64,000 bases of DNA from Schistocephalus solidus (Eukaryota > Platyhelminthes > Cestoda > Diphyllobothriidea > Diphyllobothriidae): assembly GCA_017591395.1 (NCBI GenBank), contig WEDG01000204.1, forward strand, positions 1 through 64,000. Reading direction: 5' to 3'. Positions within the stretch are counted from its first letter, which is position 1, and every line of letters begins with the position of its first letter. The notes below the pieces were generated by a model, which saw only the letters and a program-made list of their open reading frames with translations, did not search any database and was not told the origin of the DNA. The position numbers and the translations under genes are program-made. Shown one piece after another: positions 55,701 through 64,000 of the stretch.

Positions 55701-57125
55701 CAGTCATTCCAATGTGTGTTGTGTGGAGTGACTGACTGGTGGTCCGAGAGTCAGACTGCGATGCCTCCTTAACGAGACCTCTGCCTATCTCACACATGTG
55801 AGATATGAGCTGCTCAAACCCCTGTTGTGTGAAATCCTGATGCTTATACATGTAGACGAGGTCACCAGCAGCTGCGCCTACTTCTGCATCAGACAACTGA
55901 CCGGCTCGGACGGTGGTCTGATTTTGGGGGTGGTGGAGAGAGTGAGGTCGATAGCTCAGCGTATTTTCCCAACTATAAACAATCTGACGTGCTTAAAACT
56001 ATCACGGTGCGCTAAAAGCCGTTGCTCTGAATGTTGACAACCGACGGGATAACTCAGACCGCGTGGTCAGCCCAATGCGTGTTTTGTGTGGAGTGGCTGA
56101 CTGGCTGACTAAGAGTCAGGCTGCAATGGCTCCTTCTTAATGTGGCCCTGTTGACGTGCCACAAAATTGCCAAATGCGCACGTATGGTAGGAGAGGGGGT
56201 ATCTAGGCCTGCTTGGCACAGATTGACTAACAAATGCCGTTAGCAAATGTTTCCTAGACGTGGTCAAGCACAACAGCCAGTTTATCCCTGCTTGAAACGC
56301 AGGAATGCAAAAACACATCTGCCGGCGAACACTTTTCATCTCTTTGCACGCTACCTGCGAATCGTATCTTTGCCAGGATTCCATCTTTCCTAAATGTTTT
56401 TTTCGACAAACCCGCTGATAAAACTGTTCCAAACCAGTCCTCCTGGTTTCTGTCTCCTTAGGCAGTAGTCCAGACAGCTCGCTGTTTGACGGGCAGGCAT
56501 TTGTCACCTTAACTGTGTGTCCTACCTTGCCGTTTACTACACTGGAGAACTCCACATTGAACACAGTGGACTTACATGATTATCCCCCCTCCCCTTATAG
56601 CTCAGTGAAAAAAACCAAGCTCTGGAACAAGAGCTTCGTCAACTGAATCGAGAAAATCAGCTTCTCAGGGCCAGTTTAAATGCGCATTTTTCCGACTTCC
56701 CGACTTCTTCCGCGCTGTCTCTTTCGGTTCTGACACCCGCAACCGCTGGAAGCAGTGCCAGATTCTCAGTTGCTCCTACCACCTTCTCCAAGGTCATAGT
56801 CCAACAGGAGGCTCTTCACAACCGAATCTGCAGTGGTGATCTTAGGGAGGATTCAGTGCTCAACGGTACAGTTTGTACTCGGCAGTCACCCAAGCGTCTT
56901 GCCAGTGGCAACGGTGGCTCAGGTGTGTCTGCTGCGGTTCCCTCATCCACGCCCTTTGAGCAGCTGCCCGCCATGTCCCCCTCCACCGATTCATCTCCAC
57001 CCTACAAGCGCGCCCTGTTATTTCCGCTCCCTCCAACAACTTCGGCCACCGCCAGCAACCCCGCTCTCTCCTACTCCTCCTCCACCACCACCACCACCAC
57101 AGATGTTAGTCGACCTTGCATGTGA
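37122..57125 (+). CDS. USF: USF-family bHLH-leucine zipper transcription factor (spliced, 5' incomplete)
   Basis: Exons 37122-37749, 46302-~46772, 49285-49383, 49600-49778 and 56601-57125 total 1902 nt, 633 residues plus stop, with every junction in phase. Residues 1-366 are low-complexity (Gln, Gly, Ser, Thr). About 391-459 form the basic helix-loop-helix with RRRVSHNEV and ERRRRDRIN, then a helix 2 with QSKGVILKRVFEYFQ. Residues 460-485 form the zipper with Leu at heptad spacing. HNEVERRRRD and the SKG(V)IL segment are hallmarks of USF, which binds E-boxes (CACGTG) as a dimer in the nucleus. The N-terminal part is much longer than in vertebrate USF1/2 (about 310-350 residues in all), and no clear USF-specific region is seen. 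The initiator exon was not found. Introns are loaded with transposable elements. Confidence 0.85.
38290..38520 (+). repeat. TIR-family relic in USF intron
   Basis: CGTCAGAATGCCGGC, TTCTCATTGATC and TCTTGTACTCATTCG match 63030-63215 and, more weakly, the left part of copy 3 (53990-54070). No ends are recognised. Confidence 0.5.
38721..40432 (+). mobile_element. TIR DNA element, non-autonomous, copy 2 (1712 bp)
   Basis: Left end TAGTAGGTGTCCTAACTCAT (first base C to T compared with copy 1); right end, reverse complemented, CAGTAGATTGCCTAACTCAT. TA on both sides (38719-38720, 40433-40434). It is similar to copy 1 along most of its length but shorter, because it lacks the internal duplication and some interior sequence. 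Nothing in it resembles a transposase. It lies in the first large USF intron in sense orientation. Confidence 0.85.
41035..41200 (+). repeat. tRNA-headed SINE (family C)
   Basis: GGTCCTCGTAGCAGAGGTGG..TAGAACG resembles an A box and TTGATTCCCACC a B box. The start GGTCCTCG pairs with CGAGGAC before the tail, like an acceptor stem. The tail is TTTTTTCACATTTGTGTCAT. Confidence 0.65.
41455..41590 (+). repeat. SINE tail (family D)
   Basis: TGTCATTTCTGCC, GACTGCCGGCGGGGCTCTGG, GAACCCCAAGACA and GTAACCGATCGGTGAGC match the tails at 43870-43990 and 61740-61870. Confidence 0.7.
42236..42830 (+). repeat. Family A composite repeat
   Basis: Contains GGTTTGGAAGGTTGCCAAC near its start, GGTCTGAGAGTCAGGCTGCA, then GCGTAGATGAGG, a second GTGGCTGA..AGCTCCTTCTT unit, and the terminal GTGCGGTAGCTGCAGCGC..GTGGACCTCGTCGAAATCG end. 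Confidence 0.75.
43400..43566 (-). repeat. tRNA-headed SINE (family D), minus copy
   Basis: Read on the minus strand it starts GTGACGCAGTGGTTAAAGCA (A box), then TTGGACTTCTGGCCAACA, then GGTTCGATCCTCGG (B box). The head looks derived from an arginine tRNA (TCT anticodon region). The body then resembles the plus copy at 43731. Confidence 0.75.
43731..43990 (+). repeat. tRNA-headed SINE (family D), full-length copy
   Basis: Head: CATGGCTCAATGGTTAGAGC (A box), TTGGATTTCTAGCCAACAGG and GGGTTCGATTCT (B box). An eight-base anticodon loop and an unpaired acceptor rule out a functional tRNA. Body: GGGTATAGCTGGCTGATAAT, GACAGAAATGACCATTTCAG. Tail: GTGAGCCCCAAGGCACAACG, GTAACCGAT. It is the most complete family D copy here. 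Confidence 0.8.
44890..45080 (-). pseudogene. LINE zinc-finger tail fragment
   Basis: The minus strand reads HHGLVGDLRICCNLTSEPML followed by GALTYTRRIRLNFPRTFRHH. This matches the finger linker GLVGHLRIHRTETGEPVPGA..YTRRxRLxCPxCxRTF of the LINE family at 5623-8545. The Cys and His ligands are largely lost. No RT is next to it. Confidence 0.6.
45606..46035 (+). repeat. Family E repeat, copy 2
   Basis: Homologous to 36427-36835 in the same orientation. It ends about 270 bp before USF exon 46302. Confidence 0.75.
46302..46772 (+). CDS. USF: USF exon, Ser/Thr/Pro-rich
   Basis: Acceptor CATTTCAG at 46301. The first two bases complete an Ala codon with the previous exon, then NDSDLRSELIPLSRSPPPSV, HNFASCGLGGGIHG and VKIPPPELCHSNSTNDSLLS. 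The donor is uncertain: three phase-1 candidates are GTAAAA after 46763, GTGAGC after 46772 (chosen for its +3 to +5 match) and GTGCTA after 46838. The frame stays open to 46981, so the stop there is probably intronic. Confidence 0.65.
46839..48309. other. USF intron, nothing recognised
   Basis: Only short frames, including a 127-codon plus frame at 47609-47992 with no known motif. Confidence 0.4.
48310..48470 (+). repeat. Telomere-like repeat with flank
   Basis: Contains TTAGGATTAAGGTGGGGTTA and TTAGGATTAGGGTTGG, followed by GGGATTTGACACAAAACTACC..GGGCTTCCCATTGCC, similar to the flank at 10795-10862. Confidence 0.5.
48685..49185 (+). repeat. Family A composite repeat
   Basis: Contains GGTGGTCTGATTGTGGGGGC, GCTTGGAAGGTTGCCAACTG, GACACCGGGTCCAGGCGGGG and the AGGTAGATGCATCGCA terminal part. 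It ends about 100 bp before USF exon 49285. Confidence 0.75.
49285..49383 (+). CDS. USF: USF exon encoding the start of the basic region
   Basis: A 99-nt exon between acceptor CCATTTTAG and donor GAAG|GTTAGA, in phase 1 at both ends. It reads VFFPSESSPNRSYISRIGGD, then TKDIRRRVSHNE plus the first base of Val. The last six residues supply the RR..HNE half of the basic region; His and Glu there contact the E-box in this family. Without it the next exon would start in mid-helix. Confidence 0.8.
49600..49778 (+). CDS. USF: USF exon encoding helix-loop-helix
   Basis: Acceptor GGTGTAG at 49599; donor AAA|GTGAGT after 49778; enters in phase 1 and leaves in phase 0. It reads (V)ERRRRDRINTWIAELHKLLP (helix 1), a short PEHQAKSQYQ loop, SKGVILKRVFEYFQNVAQIL (helix 2) and SSKSTTIEK. 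The QSKGxIL segment is characteristic of USF. Confidence 0.9.
50110..50700 (+). repeat. Diverged TIR-family relic in USF intron
   Basis: TTTCTATTGATTTTCCGTGC and TTTCATAGAAAGAC match the left interior of copy 3. CAAGTGTAAAATTTGCAAAA and TTCTATAAATGATC match its right interior near 54820-54895. The ends are not preserved. Confidence 0.5.
51340..51450 (+). repeat. Possible tRNA-like SINE head
   Basis: GACGCAGGTTCAATTCCAGG resembles a polymerase III B box region. No convincing A box is upstream and no second copy is in the window, so this is weak. Confidence 0.25.
51451..53254. other. USF intron, nothing recognised
   Basis: AT-rich, short frames only. A C-run lies at about 52054-52066. Confidence 0.4.
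53255..53545. repeat. Fold-back inverted repeat
   Basis: About 75-80 bp near 53270-53345 (CAACAATTCAATTTCCC.., CGGCTGCAAGTCTTACAGGA) is repeated inverted near 53450-53530 (minus strand CAACGATTCAGTTGCCCC, CGGCTGCGTGTCTTACGGGA). The arms are roughly three-quarters identical by eye with a spacer of about 100 bp. Confidence 0.7.
53833..55083 (+). mobile_element. TIR DNA element, non-autonomous, copy 3 (about 1.25 kb)
   Basis: Left end CAGTAGATTTCTTGTCTCAT and right end, reverse complemented, CGCGGTAGATTTCCTATCTC (about two extra bases at the tip) keep the TIR pattern of copies 1 and 2. TA lies at 53831-53832 and 55084-55085. Its interior differs from copies 1 and 2 and matches 63540-64000. A GA-headed repeat (54074-54455) sits inside it. 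No coding sequence. In the last USF intron. Confidence 0.7.
54074..54455 (+). repeat. GA-headed repeat inside TIR copy 3
   Basis: A run of about nine AG units, then CTTTATTTTGAAAGTAAAAT and onward as at 34911-35262, ending at AAAAGATGGCGGCTCAATTT. Confidence 0.8.
55370..55648 (+). repeat. Family A composite repeat, central part
   Basis: CTGACGGGATAACTCGG, GTTTTGTGTGGAGTGGC, GGGGCGGCTCCGGCCGCGCC and TGACACCGGGCTCAGGTGGG as in 8990-9245. It stops at AGAGTGCGGTA, where a second copy begins. Confidence 0.8.
55649..56150 (+). repeat. Family A composite repeat, left part
   Basis: TAAGCGCCGTAGATTGGAAG, GAGAGTCAGACTGCGATG, GTAGACGAGGTCACCAGCAG, CGGCTCGGACGGTGGTCTGA, up to CTCCTTCTTAATGTGGCC. The two copies are joined tail to head. 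Confidence 0.8.
56601..57125 (+). CDS. USF: USF last coding exon: leucine zipper and Ser/Thr-rich C-terminus
   Basis: Acceptor CCTTATAG at 56600; phase 0. It opens with LSEKNQALEQELRQLNRENQ and LLRASL, with Leu at positions 1, 8, 15 and 22 of the exon, continuous with helix 2. NAHFSDFPTS, a Ser/Thr/Pro-rich tail and a TTTTTT run (CACCAC microsatellite) follow before TGA at 57123-57125. In vertebrate USF the protein ends soon after the zipper; here about 145 more residues follow. Confidence 0.9.
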   Translation, partial: LSEKNQALEQELRQLNRENQLLRASLNAHFSDFPTSSALSLSVLTPATAGSSARFSVAPTTFSKVIVQQEALHNRICSGDLREDSVLNGTVCTRQSPKRLASGNGGSGVSAAVPSSTPFEQLPAMSPSTDSSPPYKRALLFPLPPTTSATASNPALSYSSSTTTTTTDVSRPCM

Positions 57126-60100
57126 TGATCGACCTTATGGCATCAGTCTCCTACGTGTTTTCTCTTTGTCCTTGGCCTGCTACCGTTCCAGCGTAGCTGG
57201 TATTCCTCGGAAAACTTACCCTTAAGTTTTTTGTGTTTATAGTCCTGTGGTCATTGCACGTAGCACGTTCCGCATCGGTACACGCACCCGACTACATCTG
57301 TTACTAAGTGTAGATTTTTTCTATTTTCCCTCGTGTCTCTTCTCACTCCTCTGAGTGGAACTAATGAGACGTCTTAGGTATGCGGCCTCTTTCCCCCGAC
57401 CTTTCTTCTCATCACTGGATAAAGTTCGAGGGACCGTGACGCCAATTTTTCTGTTAGGAATACTCTAAATAACACATTTTTATTTGAGTGGCGTAATCTG
57501 CTTCATTGCATACATGAACCCCAATACTTTCAGTGGCTGCAGTCTCATTCCCAGTCAACGACCATGCTACTACCATCGACGCTGACCATCGTACTCTCTA
57601 TCGAGTCGAGTCTTTCACGTATCTTCTCCTCACACACTATCCTTTCCAGGAGCGTGTAAACATGGGCACCCTTTACCTTTGTCGTCTTTTTTGTCGCCGT
57701 TAGCACCATATGACTTTCACTTGGCCCAACTATATCTTTGCGCCCATTCCCCCTGAACAAGAAAAAAGAAAGAGTAAAGAGAAGGACAACAAGAAACCAA
57801 CAGCCACACACTGCGCATGCCCACACTTATTTCTGACTTGCCTTTCTGTTAATTTTGCCTGCTTCTTAACATTTATACCCTTCCTCACTCCCCTGTCTAT
57901 CCCGGCAGCATGAACGGATTTTCGATCATCCTTATATTGTAACGACTCCCCGAGCCAAAACCCGATGCTGGCCGCTTCGCCGTCCTCCTCCTCCTCCTGT
58001 TTGTCGTTTATTTTGTCCCTACCCATTGTTGCACACCTCCGTCCCCACCGTGTCCAATCGGACTTTCGCCATGTAGTCTGTTGTCAGGCGAGCCTGCGTG
58101 CGAGCCTGTTTTCGCCTTCTGCCCAAAGTGCTGTTTACCATTTGAATTGTGCTTCTGAGTATTGTTTGCGCCTTTCTTCTCGAAACCCCTGTCCATCTCG
58201 TTTCTTACATAATACCATTTGATACTTTGAGCAACTGTGTAGATTCTTCTATGTCGTGCGGATCTCACCTAGGCCGTCCGTTTCAAACCGTAACCCTTTT
58301 GCCTTAGGGGTATCCGTTAACCTCGTGAAACAATTGAAGACACAGAAAGTCTACAGTACACGGATGCGGTTTCACTAAAGGACATCATAGCGACCAATAC
58401 GACGAGATTATTTTCCTGACTTATCTATTTCTGTACTTCCTCTTAATGGGACTGCCAGTCAACGCTGGCCGAACACGTTCATTCCTTCAATGGAATCATT
58501 GACGTTCAATTCCTAGATGACTGAACTTTCCTGATTTTACCCAGTGGGGCGTTAATTTATGACTGGAGCCGTACTGTCACTCAAACCTGGGTTAAACTAT
58601 CAAATCCTACTGGTTTCAGATGAGGTGTGACTGATCAGAGATGGCATGTTAGCTCAAAACAATCATCCTGATCTCCCAAGGGTTTGGCGTCAGGATCTGT
58701 ACGAGCCGGGCACTCCTTGCACTGCGCCATTGGGTAGGCTCATTGTACTTGACTGGCCGGGTTTTCGAGTGGTCGCCCTACCAGCATCCAACGTTTCTGT
58801 TAACAGAGGATGTGGTGTTGCAGGCGAATTGGGTTGGTTAAGCAGTCAGCTTGTCTACCGAAAGCTGAGGAGACCAAATGCTGACCACTTACATTTCTCA
58901 CCACAAGAGGACAGCTCTCGGTAGTACTAGCTCTAAGCTCGAAAAAGTGGGCATTTGCAAATACCGCCAGTGTGAGGATCCTGCGGGAAGGATGAGTTTT
59001 TTAAACGATTATTCCTCAGGGTTTACACAATACCCAGGTTTCTATGAACTAGTCACGAGTTATCTGTTGCCACAAGAATTCGCGTGTACCGGTCGTCCGT
59101 TCAGTCAATTTGTGAATGCTCAGCTGAACTCGTGGGAAATTAATGAAATTTAGCGGTTGCCAACAAAATGGAAGTGGTGACAGTCGTAGAAAAGTGTAGG
59201 ATTGCTAATAGGAGCGAAGAGGCAAGTCCCAGTAAGTATTCCCGAAAAACGACGATTACTGGAACAAGAGCTTTGTTAGAATGACGTTTCGGATTCACTC
59301 TCGAACTCATCTTCAGAGACTGCCGCACAAAAGGGATTCATATAACGCGGTTGCCAGCCTATCACGTACCTCCAATAATTAACAGAACTCGTGTTCATTT
59401 CTGTGGGTCGTAGTTGATGCGATAATTGCCTTGCGGTCTGTACCCGAGTCCTTATTGCCTGTAATTTCCTCACTGTTGTCGATTCTTGGAGTGACGATTA
59501 CTCGGAATCTTTGCTCGCCCGTCTTCCTCATCCTCCCCGTGTAACGTTTAATATTGCCTAAGCAAAAATCGCAGTACATAATATGGAGTCGGGAGGTATT
59601 CGCGTCAATTTATTGAATAAGAACCGGAGAACTATAACTCAAACAGCTTGTTACTCACGTGCTTGTCACATCTTGCGAGCATTTAGTTCTCGTTGAACTT
59701 GAAGGTGTGGCCCGGTCACGTTGAATGAGTGGGGCCTGACAATTAGTGTCCTTCCTCCTCACTGCTGCATGCTCGGCCATTTGCGTTCGGAGGAGTCTCA
59801 CTGTTTCACCGCCGTGGTTGCTTGTCATTAAGGGCACCAGCTCCGGTAACCGACTCCAGGCGTCTCCTGTGGTGGCAGTGGGTTTTCGGCCACACGACCT
59901 GGCTCCCGATAGTTGTTTCGGGTATGTGTGCTACTGCAATTTCGAGTGGTGGGAGGAAGCGGCTGATGGCTTCCGAGACTTTCTTCACGTACGAGAGCGT
60001 TAGCCGAAATTTGGGACCGGTTTAATTTTTCCTCTGCTTATTTTTACGCATGTACCGACTGACGTAGCTGCGCGGGTACTCATTCGCTCTAAGCAAGCAT

Positions 60101-60409
60101 TCGGTACTAGAAGTACTCCTCTCTTCGTGACTATTTTAAGCTAATTGGCGGCTTTTTGTGAGGATAGGTTCGAGTGACAATACGAAACGCTAGGTCAATA
60201 AACTTCTTGTTCCTGTGATTGTATCTTCTGGAATTTAGCGTTGTTTGGGCAACGATGCCTTCAAACCATCACTCGCGTTACAGAGACAGCCCCCGAACCG
60301 TGATTACATGACCTCTAACATGACCTGGGCACCAGCAGTTGAAAGTGCTGCAGTGCACACGATTTTCTCTGGAGTAGGACACTTTGTTCTTTGCAGCAAC
60401 AGTGACGCT
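57126..60409. other. USF 3' untranslated region and intergenic DNA
   Basis: Pyrimidine-rich at first (57126-58300), which fits a 3' untranslated region, but I found no canonical AATAAA close to the stop. From 59150 to 60000 the minus strand holds short frames with DHMAEH-like pieces (MAEHAAVRRKDTNCQ near 59780-59735) that might be Penelope remnants. No gene is supported. Confidence 0.3.
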
Positions 60410-60640
60410 AGGAGATTTCAGAACATTCAAGGAGGACAATTGGGGTGGGTTGGACAGCTTCTTCGGTGTCTGTCCTAGAAGCTCAGTGTTGCTGCCGTTG
60501 CCCGCTTGGAGGCGTCGACGATTAGGTATAAACTCAAAACTGGGATCCATAGTCATTCAGAACATGGAGGTGGCTCTTGAACCTTCGGTATTCGATCTCG
60601 GTGGCTAGATCAAGTGCGGTTCGAGCTTTCAAGCTCTGTG
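60410..60640 (+). pseudogene. RTE-type LINE 3' fragment
   Basis: PLPAWRRRRLG (60498-60530) and QNMEVALEPSVFDLGG (about 60560-60606) match the C-terminus at 15720-15830 (TWRRRRRGQLKTW; QNMEPVLGLSVFG). ISEHSRRTIGVGW before it matches the ITQAIQERRLRW region. A small 3' end with frameshifts. Confidence 0.75.
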
Positions 60641-61654
60641 GTTATAGGTTCCCTCATGCGGGGATATGTATTGGCCTGTCACATAAGTTTTTGTACTGAT
60701 TAGTTATCCAAAAGTTTATCATATTCTTATATATCAATAAGAACATTAATCAATAATGCATTCCTCTTCGTTTTTCACAACCTCTTGCGAACATCCGCGG
60801 GGTTCGAAGAAAAGAAGCGATCGATACAATTTTAAAGATCAGCGTCGGCTTTGAAGGATACTCCGGTAAAATTGTGTTCAAATGATCAAATAAATATTAT
60901 AATATGATGAATCAGAGTCCGGAGAAGTTGGCGGATGCGAATGAACCTCTTAGTCAAGTTGTGCAATGCAAATTTTGCGAAGTGAGGCCCAGCATTGTAT
61001 TGTAGAATAATGAGACCATTTCGAATACTTGTGCGTTTTTGATAAATTACTTTATCTAGACGGCGAAACTGGTGACTGTTAAGCCGTGCATAATTAGTCT
61101 AGTTCATTTCAAGCAATTCACGATAGAAGTCCTTCCGTATCCAACCAGACCCAACATATCCTATTGCGAGGAGATGTTGCCTAAATATTTGGTTTATTCA
61201 TTCTTTTCTTTGTTTAATATTCGCGTAGAAGCGCCACTTTTCATCTTTAGTAATAGTTAACTTTGAAAATGTTTTACGTTGTTGACAGGCGAGGCGCTGT
61301 CGGGCCAATATTGAGGCAGAAACATGTGCACGCTGAATCTTGTTGCCCTAACTTAGAGCGTGCAGACGCAAAGAACCAAGTTTTTGGACCTTACCCATCG
61401 AGTGCAGATATCGTGCTATTGTTGACTTGCCACATACCAATCTTTCTGGGCGACTGTCGAATTGTTGGACGGAGATCTGCATTGAGTAAAGCATCGGGAC
61501 GATCCTCATCGAAGACAGATTTCCATACAGAGCTTGGTGCGACCATCATACCGAAATCGCCTTCTTTGAAACGGCCAAACCATCTCTGAGTTTTTCTTTC
61601 AGTAATAGGATTTTCTAAGCAATATAAGTTTACGCAGTGAGTATTAGCGTTGTA
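60641..61654. other. No gene recognised
   Basis: AT-rich. One 108-codon plus frame (61263-61589) has no motif that I recognise. Confidence 0.35.
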
Positions 61655-61870
61655 CAGGTCAGAGTTCTAGCCTCAGGTTTTGCAGGACCTGGAGTTGGCT
61701 GATGATGACTGATGAATCAGAAATGGTCATTCCAGTCTCCCTAGTCTTTGTCGGCATTGCTCATCTGCCTATACTACAAGCCGCTGGACGGCTGCTGCCT
61801 GGGTTCGATTGTGAACCTCAAGGCGGAATGGGAACAGTCAGTTCCGTAAGCCCTCGGTGAGCGATCATCA
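61655..61870 (+). repeat. SINE tail (family D)
   Basis: GTTGGCTGATGATGACTGAT, CAGAAATGGTCATTCCAGTC, TGCCTATACTACAAGCCGCT and GTTCCGTAAGCCCTCGGTGA match family D. The tRNA head is lost or decayed. Confidence 0.7.
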
Positions 61871-63029
61871 ACGAAGTATACATGTTTCTGACAGCCTCCA
61901 GGGCTTTGAATCCTCCTTTAGGAAACTCGCATTAAAGAAGATAACGAAACTGTTCATTTTTGTCCACCTTACCCTCCATTTTGGTTTGGGCTGCGAGTAA
62001 CCAAAAGTTGATTCAAATTAACAATTGTAAGCAGCTTATGCAGCCAGCTGACTAGAGGATCAAAATGACACTTAACATGCGCACACATCAAACAAATTAT
62101 AACATGATAAAATTTTGCATTGTTGAAAAGTGCCTATCTCATGCTCTACCATGCGCGTACCTGCTCTGGTTTTCGCTTTATCAGGGCTGCTCCTCATTTA
62201 GAGTATATAATGTTAGGCGAAGATTATGAAACAAGATTGCAAGGTTTTTATACAAATGAAGAAGTTTGGCGTTTTGGTCATAGTAACTATCGCCTCCAAA
62301 ATGATTTGGCTTTGCAAGTTGTCTTGGCTTCAAAAGCCCCAGTGGACTTTGGCTGGCTGGCCCTTACCGCAAACCGTCGAGCTGAGACCTGAAAGTTTTA
62401 AAACACTGACTTGATTTCCGTGCTATTATTAGTAAACTTACTTTTTCAAATCACATTTGCAGCATTGTCGAGTGTGTGGGGTGGTTTTCAGTAGACTGAG
62501 TGCTGCCTTTGAAAAAAATATGCTCCTAACAACCTAGAACGAACGCGTTCGTAGAGTTTGCCTCCAGTCAGCGGTTCCCAATCGCCTGGGGCCTGTGGAA
62601 AACTCCATCAACAGTTACTTGTTAATGCAGTTTCGTGCTATTGCTTTCAGCTGAGAACTTTCAAGACCACGTTTTCCTTTCATTAGTGGAAAAAAGCCGT
62701 ACATATGATACATGGTTTATTTTGTCGTTTTTTTGTAATTGCACTTTTGAGGAAACGTATTCTTACACCCATTGTATCGACAGTTCAGCCTTGTTTTCTC
62801 ACAGTTTATGCCTAGAGGGAATATTTCTGTCCTGATAGGCTTAAACTTTAGTCGCGTTTCTTAGTTTGCCTGCCGCAGCGATCGATGAACACCATTGCTG
62901 ACAGGGCAGAAGCCAAGCTAACTGGAAATGAAAATTTACGCTTATTGCCTTAAGCGGCCTCTAAATGCGGTCTTGGGTATGCCACCGAAGGTTGTTGCCA
63001 TATGCAGGCAGGTTTGCTGACATGTCAAG
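61871..63029. other. No gene recognised
   Basis: A 90-codon plus frame at 62120-62392 (includes LGEDYETRLQGFYTNEEVWR) has a more protein-like composition than its surroundings, but I know no family for it and see no splice context. Confidence 0.3.
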
Positions 63030-64000
63030 ATATTTCAGTTATGTCAGGATGCCGGCATCCATAGGAGTGCCTTGCTAACTGTTTGCAGAAAAAGTTATAT
63101 AAAAATGCCTGCTTAAGTAGTATGTAGTTTGATCATTGATCTTCGATGTACATGTAAATTTAAATCTATTTTCTAGCAAATATGCACAAAACTATCCTTT
63201 CTTGTACTCATTTGGTCGTAAAAAAAAAAATTGGGGTGAAGGGGGTACTAGTTAGGGGCAGCACTACACAGATAGCATTTGGTCGCTCCATTTGTCTCGT
63301 ACAGGTGGTGAATGCTCCTGTGGCCGTCTCTAACTGGTACCCAGCTCTCACCTGTGGCTCCTCGAAGAGTGCGGTAGCTGCAGCGCAAGGCTACTGTCAC
63401 TTTAAAACTAATTCACGCGCAACTCACAGTCCCTGCGCCACCTGGTGTGGAGCATACGGTGGACCTCGTCGAAATCGACGGTCGAACTGCCGTGGTCGTA
63501 AATTCCGCCTCCTTAAAATTCTATACGTGAAGGACGGTAGCTTTCTTTTTTAAAAGAACTGTCTAAAGTGCTGAGGAATTCTGAACCCTACACTTGCATT
63601 CAAGGTTTCCAAACTACATGTTGTATACATTCTGTCTACGAAAAATCAAGCCTTTCTCTACGCTAGTAGGAAGAGGTCACATAGTGTGCATACAATTTTG
63701 CGATTGTTATGAATCATGTTGTAGACTTTTGAGGTGAAATTTATAAATGGGCAGATGCGATATATTACAAAGGCACATTTTGCGATCATGAAAACTCCTA
63801 TAATTGGCAAGTGTTTAAGACCAAAAACGAGTCTTCCTTCAAACACTAAATTTGAATACGACATAATTTTAGGCCAAACATGTACAGGAGAGAATATTTT
63901 TGTGTAAGTTTTATATAAAATATATTTCCACCCTCACGGGTATAAAAAATCAACAAGAAAAATGCACACTTCTTACTACTTGCCATTTTAATTAAAGGGT
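63030..64000 (+). repeat. TIR-family relic split by a family A fragment
   Basis: 63030-63215 matches 38290-38520. 63540-64000 matches the right interior of copy 3 (CACTTGCATTCAAGGTTTCC, TATACATTCTGTCTACG, AGAATATTTTTGTG). The window ends before any right terminus. Confidence 0.65.
63345..63500 (+). repeat. Family A terminal fragment
   Basis: GAAGAGTGCGGTAGCTGCAG, CTGTCACTTTAAAACTAATT and GTGGACCTCGTCGAAATCGA, ending at GGTCGAACTGCC. Lies within the TIR-family relic. Confidence 0.8.

Noticed and set aside
56109..56564. 151-codon minus-strand frame just before the last USF exon
   Set aside because: It runs into the family A repeat at its end and overlaps the USF intron and acceptor region; no recognisable domain.
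57545..58026. Minus-strand frames downstream of USF as an overlapping gene
   Set aside because: No domain and no splice support; the plus strand is pyrimidine-rich, which leaves the opposite strand open by composition.

Overview
The window looks like a repeat-dense flatworm nuclear contig, most likely from a diphyllobothriidean tapeworm (Spirometra, Dibothriocephalus or Schistocephalus type). The main reason is a LINE whose reverse transcriptase continues into a C-terminal run of C2H2 zinc fingers, a form I associate with that group. RTE-type LINEs, Penelope-like elements with GIY-YIG ends, a BEL/Pao remnant and several tRNA-headed SINE families are also present. Nothing here is prokaryotic: there are no operons and no CRISPR arrays. 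The organism call rests on recall of element families, not on a search.

Two cellular genes can be supported. (1) On the plus strand, five exons at 37122-37749, 46302-~46772, 49285-49383, 49600-49778 and 56601-57125 join in compatible phase. They encode a bHLH-leucine-zipper transcription factor of the USF (upstream stimulatory factor) family with a long low-complexity N-terminal part. The first coding exon, with the initiator ATG, was not found. (2) On the minus strand, three exons at 21570-21304, 18286-17964 and 17473-17338 encode the Gly/Arg-rich (RGG) C-terminal 241 residues of a putative RNA-binding protein. A Y-box protein tail is a guess. Its N-terminal exons were not found.

The rest is mostly dead mobile DNA. 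From left to right: short repeats and a possible gypsy scrap (1-5.4 kb); a broken LINE with RT and zinc fingers (5.6-8.5 kb, +); an RTE-type LINE (12.1-15.9 kb, +) split by a Penelope-like element (13017-14638, -) flanked by a 10-bp target duplication; the RGG gene; a 2.1-kb TIR element with TA duplications (22379-24525); a second LINE (28.7-25.6 kb, -) with a triplicated ~301-bp block, lying against a BEL/Pao gag-protease remnant (30.2-28.7 kb, -); Penelope and SINE scraps; and a third LINE (35.95-34.8 kb, -) carrying only its endonuclease and interrupted by another repeat. The USF gene then occupies 37-57 kb, and its introns hold two more TIR elements, SINEs and several copies of one composite ~600-800-bp repeat (called family A here). 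From 57 to 64 kb I see only repeat fragments.

The features most worth a second look are the TIR family (no transposase in any copy, TA target duplications, at least three copies with both ends), the dated nested Penelope insertion, the interstitial telomere-like arrays with a shared flank, and the unusual USF protein.
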